From CAWIKY01 sp963836905 (GTDB taxonomy: Bacteria; Pseudomonadota; Alphaproteobacteria; Caulobacterales; Hyphomonadaceae), in assembly GCA_963836905.1 (NCBI GenBank), contig CAWIKY010000006.1:744001-808000 (forward strand): a DNA stretch of 64,000 bases, given 5' to 3'. Below the pieces are notes generated by a model. It was given only the letters and a program-made list of their open reading frames with translations, had not been told where the DNA came from and made no database searches. A program made the position numbers and the translations under genes. Below are positions 61,572 through 64,000 of this stretch, piece after piece (positions within the stretch are counted from its first letter, which is position 1; each line of letters begins with the position of its first letter).

Positions 61572-61702
61572 TTTGGGCGTAGCGATCTTAGCTCAGGCGC
61601 CCAAAGCGCTCCGCTGTTATTCGATAGAGCAGAGGTTAAGGCAGCAGAGAAAGTTGATTGAATACACGGCCATTGGCGGGCCTTTGGTGGATGGATGGCG
61701 AA

Positions 61703-63181
61703 ATGAGTATTGAGATCGACGAACTTGCATATCAAATCGATGATGCGGCACTGGGAGGTAGACTGAACGAACTCCGACGCCTCGATGGGGTCTGCAAGAA
61801 AAAGCTGGATGCTTCCAAGGCCCCCGACCCACTGCTTCACTACTTTCGCGCTAACATCTACGCGGCACTGCAAGATGCTGAAGAGCCTCGTAGTTGGGCT
61901 TGGCGGCAACCAAATCGGGAACGACAGATTTTGTATCTCCGGCGGGCACGTGCGGATCCGTCCTTCGTACAGCTATCACGGACAAGGCGCGCACAGATCG
62001 GGACCAACCTCGCCAATAATATGAACACACTCGGTCGGCCAGTTGAAGCGCTACGAATTTACGCCGCCGTTCTAAGAGATAGCCCCAACTTTGCTATGGC
62101 GATCGCCAATCAAGGTCTTGCACGTCTGACACTCGCTCGCATGATCTATGATGATGGACATCGAGCGGTGCTCGCTGCTCATGCATGCCAAGACTTTGAG
62201 AAGGTTCGAAGTGGCGACGTAGAATGGGACGGCGATTACCCAGATATGATGGTAGCGGTTGATCAGCAGGCAGCGCAGGTTAGGGCCGTTGTTGATGTTG
62301 ATGCCGTTTTCTCCAAAACGGATATGAGCGGTTGGTCATTGGGGGAAGCAGAAGAACGCGACTACCGAAAGCGAATGCTAGATATGGGGCTCTTCTTGAA
62401 CCCACTGTCTGTGCTCGGTCCATATTCCATTGCTGCACTAGATCCACTTCACCTACCATCGCATTCCTACGGGCTGGATGAGCCTCCACATTACCTCGGC
62501 TGGTATAACCAGCTTAAGCAGGAGTTCATTGCCGCTCGATTGCTCTTTCATGAAGCTGTGGAAAGCGAACCTTTTGAAGATCGCAAGAGGCATTTCGCGG
62601 ACAATGGGATCCGCCTGATCGACACACTGGATTATCCGGTGTTCTCTGTCGGGACGGAGAAGCTTCGGCTGTCGTTTCGAGCTGCGTATGGACTGCTCGA
62701 CAAAGTTGCGGGCTTCCTGAACACGTACTTCGAATTGGGCCGACGTCCGAACCAAGTCGACCTCAGAGGCATATGGTACAAGGACCCAAGACGGCGAGAC
62801 ACGCTCGCACCGAAATTCATCGATCGTCCCAACCTTGCTCTTCGCGGGCTCTATTGGCTCTCTTTCGATATTCTGGGGCAGAAAGGTTCAGATAATGATG
62901 CGATCGAGCCAGCAGCAGCCCACCTAAACGAGCTTCGGAACTTACTTGAACACCGTTGTCTCATTCTATGTGACGAGTTTCTCCCGGACGAGGAAAGCCC
63001 TATTGATCGGGAGAAGCTAATGAACTTCCGCAACCACACAGTTCGGATGCTGGAGAAAGCGCACGAAGCCTTAATTCTCCTGTCATTGGCGATGTACGAA
63101 GAGGAACGCCGTTCCGATCAGAAAAGCGGCAAGCTGTCCGTTCCCCTACATTTCCCAGAATATCAAGCCCGCCAAATATAA
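61703..63181 (+). CDS. LA2681-type HEPN domain protein with N-terminal TPR-like repeats
   Basis: A protein of about 492 residues. The N-terminal 190 residues have tetratricopeptide-like helices (for example NMNTLGRPVEALRIYAAVLR followed by FAMAIANQGLARLTLARM). The C-terminal part contains GLLDKVAGFLNTYFELG and the HEPN motif RNLLEH (Rx4H) in LNELRNLLEHRCL, matching the LA2681-like HEPN family. HEPN proteins of this type are usually ribonucleases in defence systems. ATG 61703 has GGATGG nearby; ATG 61691 and an upstream in-frame start at 61658 are alternatives. Role inferred from domain and neighbours. Confidence 0.78.
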   Translation: MSIEIDELAYQIDDAALGGRLNELRRLDGVCKKKLDASKAPDPLLHYFRANIYAALQDAEEPRSWAWRQPNRERQILYLRRARADPSFVQLSRTRRAQIGTNLANNMNTLGRPVEALRIYAAVLRDSPNFAMAIANQGLARLTLARMIYDDGHRAVLAAHACQDFEKVRSGDVEWDGDYPDMMVAVDQQAAQVRAVVDVDAVFSKTDMSGWSLGEAEERDYRKRMLDMGLFLNPLSVLGPYSIAALDPLHLPSHSYGLDEPPHYLGWYNQLKQEFIAARLLFHEAVESEPFEDRKRHFADNGIRLIDTLDYPVFSVGTEKLRLSFRAAYGLLDKVAGFLNTYFELGRRPNQVDLRGIWYKDPRRRDTLAPKFIDRPNLALRGLYWLSFDILGQKGSDNDAIEPAAAHLNELRNLLEHRCLILCDEFLPDEESPIDREKLMNFRNHTVRMLEKAHEALILLSLAMYEEERRSDQKSGKLSVPLHFPEYQARQI

Positions 63182-63267
63182 AGGTATTCTGTCCAATAAA
63201 GACGTCGATCGAGTGTTAACAGATCGTCATTGTTTCGAAGGCAGGTTCGATAGCAGATCAGTCAAAC

Positions 63268-64000
63268 CTAGTCTCTCTTTATACTCCACCCCCGAGGGAT
63301 CATGATCATATCATCCTCATCAACGGTCGAAGGTGTGTACGTGACTTTCAAGAGCCGCTGTGGAACGACAAGTTCGAGGGCCAAATTTCCGTTCAACCGC
63401 TCCATAACAGTCTTCGAGTATGGTTGTATGCCGTCGAGATCGTCCCAATCGCCTTCCGGCGGTTGGAGTAAGTCCTGCCCACCAATGAAAATAGATTCGA
63501 CCAGATAGCCCTTTTTCACCTTCTTTGTGGCAACAGTGACGTCAAGCTCGTGCCCACGGCCAGGTAATTCGATAAAGCTTGCTCCCGCTGCCGACAGTGT
63601 GTCCGCAATGAAATCAAAGCTCTCTTTCAGCGTAGGCACCTTCTGGAGATCGAACACTTCATCGAAGTATCCACCCTTGATCTTTGGACGGAGATTGCCT
63701 GTCGAGTCGAAGAAAATCTCGAACAGCATTCCGTCTAGGAGCGCTTTTCGCTTGGCTGACCCAAATTTTGCAGTGCGTGAGACAAAATCTGCTATGAAAA
63801 CGTCCGCAGCCCCAGATGATCCGCAGGCGGCTTGGTAAATGTTACGACCTAAAACGAAGAGGTTGTTTCGACCCATCTTCTTTACGCTTTTATCGTCAAG
63901 TTTGAGCAGGGCCGGGTTTTGGACATACCAATTGTAGCTCTTGAGGCCTTTGATGATCTCGTGGGACGGCTTTGACATATCAAGACCAAAGAGGCCGTCA
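63268..64000 (-). CDS. Unrecognised protein, cut by window edge
   Basis: The frame ends at 63268 and is open through the right edge. An ATG at 63978 would give 236 residues, but it has no ribosome site and the codons before it (DGLFGLD) read as protein, so this is probably the C-terminal part of a longer product. Visible blocks are NNLFVLGRNIYQAACGSSGA, KALLDGMLFEIFFDSTGNLR and PRGWSIKRD at the end. No catalytic motif is evident and I do not recognise the family. It is convergent with the HEPN gene and closes the visible defence cluster. Confidence 0.6.
   Translation of the reverse strand, partial: DGLFGLDMSKPSHEIIKGLKSYNWYVQNPALLKLDDKSVKKMGRNNLFVLGRNIYQAACGSSGAADVFIADFVSRTAKFGSAKRKALLDGMLFEIFFDSTGNLRPKIKGGYFDEVFDLQKVPTLKESFDFIADTLSAAGASFIELPGRGHELDVTVATKKVKKGYLVESIFIGGQDLLQPPEGDWDDLDGIQPYSKTVMERLNGNLALELVVPQRLLKVTYTPSTVDEDDMIMIPRGWSIKRD

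Noticed and set aside
1..64000. CRISPR array, rRNA operon, IS element or integrase gene
   Set aside because: No regularly spaced direct repeats, no rRNA sequence, no transposase-like protein and no tyrosine or serine recombinase were recognised on either strand.

Overview
The window looks like an alphaproteobacterial chromosome, high in GC, carrying an integrative and conjugative element (ICE). The core genes fit a Hyphomonadaceae/Maricaulaceae-like or rhodobacterial lineage: a crotonyl-CoA carboxylase/reductase, a ParA/MipZ-like ATPase, folE next to hisI, and cysS. The lineage is inferred from gene content only.

Region 1 (1-12.9 kb) is ordinary chromosome. It holds an MFS exporter cut by the left edge, a PLP aminotransferase, ccr, a ParA-like ATPase, and a phospholipid cluster (plsC-cdsA facing a membrane protein and a YnbA-like CDP-alcohol transferase). 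It continues with hisI, folE, cysS, a small zinc-ribbon protein, an ABC ATPase without a permease, and a TraB/GumN lipoprotein. It ends at an intact tRNA-Arg(CCG) preceded by a decayed copy of the same tRNA and flanked by a near-perfect inverted repeat.

Region 2 (13-28.3 kb) is accessory metabolism under local regulators. A TetR gene faces an SDR, alpha/beta-hydrolase, SDR, WrbA, metallo-hydrolase, dehalogenase and second metallo-hydrolase series. Two tandem AraC regulators with partly identical DNA follow, then an isochorismatase-like hydrolase, a frameshifted Tat-exported amidohydrolase, an MFS exporter and a LysR regulator. It reads as a detoxification or xenobiotic-catabolism cargo.

Region 3 (28.3-54.5 kb) is the ICE backbone, almost all on the minus strand. 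It carries trbI-G-F-L-K-J-E-D-C-B, a CopG protein, traG, a DUF3363 relaxase, a lytic transglycosylase, traF, DUF2840 and an RdfS-like excisionase. Next come remnants of a control circuit that matches FseA/QseM/QseC of the Mesorhizobium ICEMlSym system, then DUF736, a small membrane protein, DUF2493, a toprim primase-like protein, a ParB-like protein and DUF932. Many backbone genes carry single-base frameshifts, most of them extra bases, so either sequencing error or decay is possible.

Region 4 (44.6-45.5 kb and 54.8-64 kb) is defence. An Abi_C/HEPN protein sits inside the ICE control region. To the right of the backbone lies an apparently complete type III CBASS: a CapW-like WYL regulator facing a CD-NTase, HORMA, TRIP13-like ATPase and a Cap4-like nuclease-SAVED effector. 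An AbiEi/AbiEii pair, a HEPN_LA2681-like protein and an unrecognised gene cut by the right edge follow. CBASS and AbiE each have a clear palindromic operator at their promoter. No integrase, IS transposase, rRNA or CRISPR array was seen.
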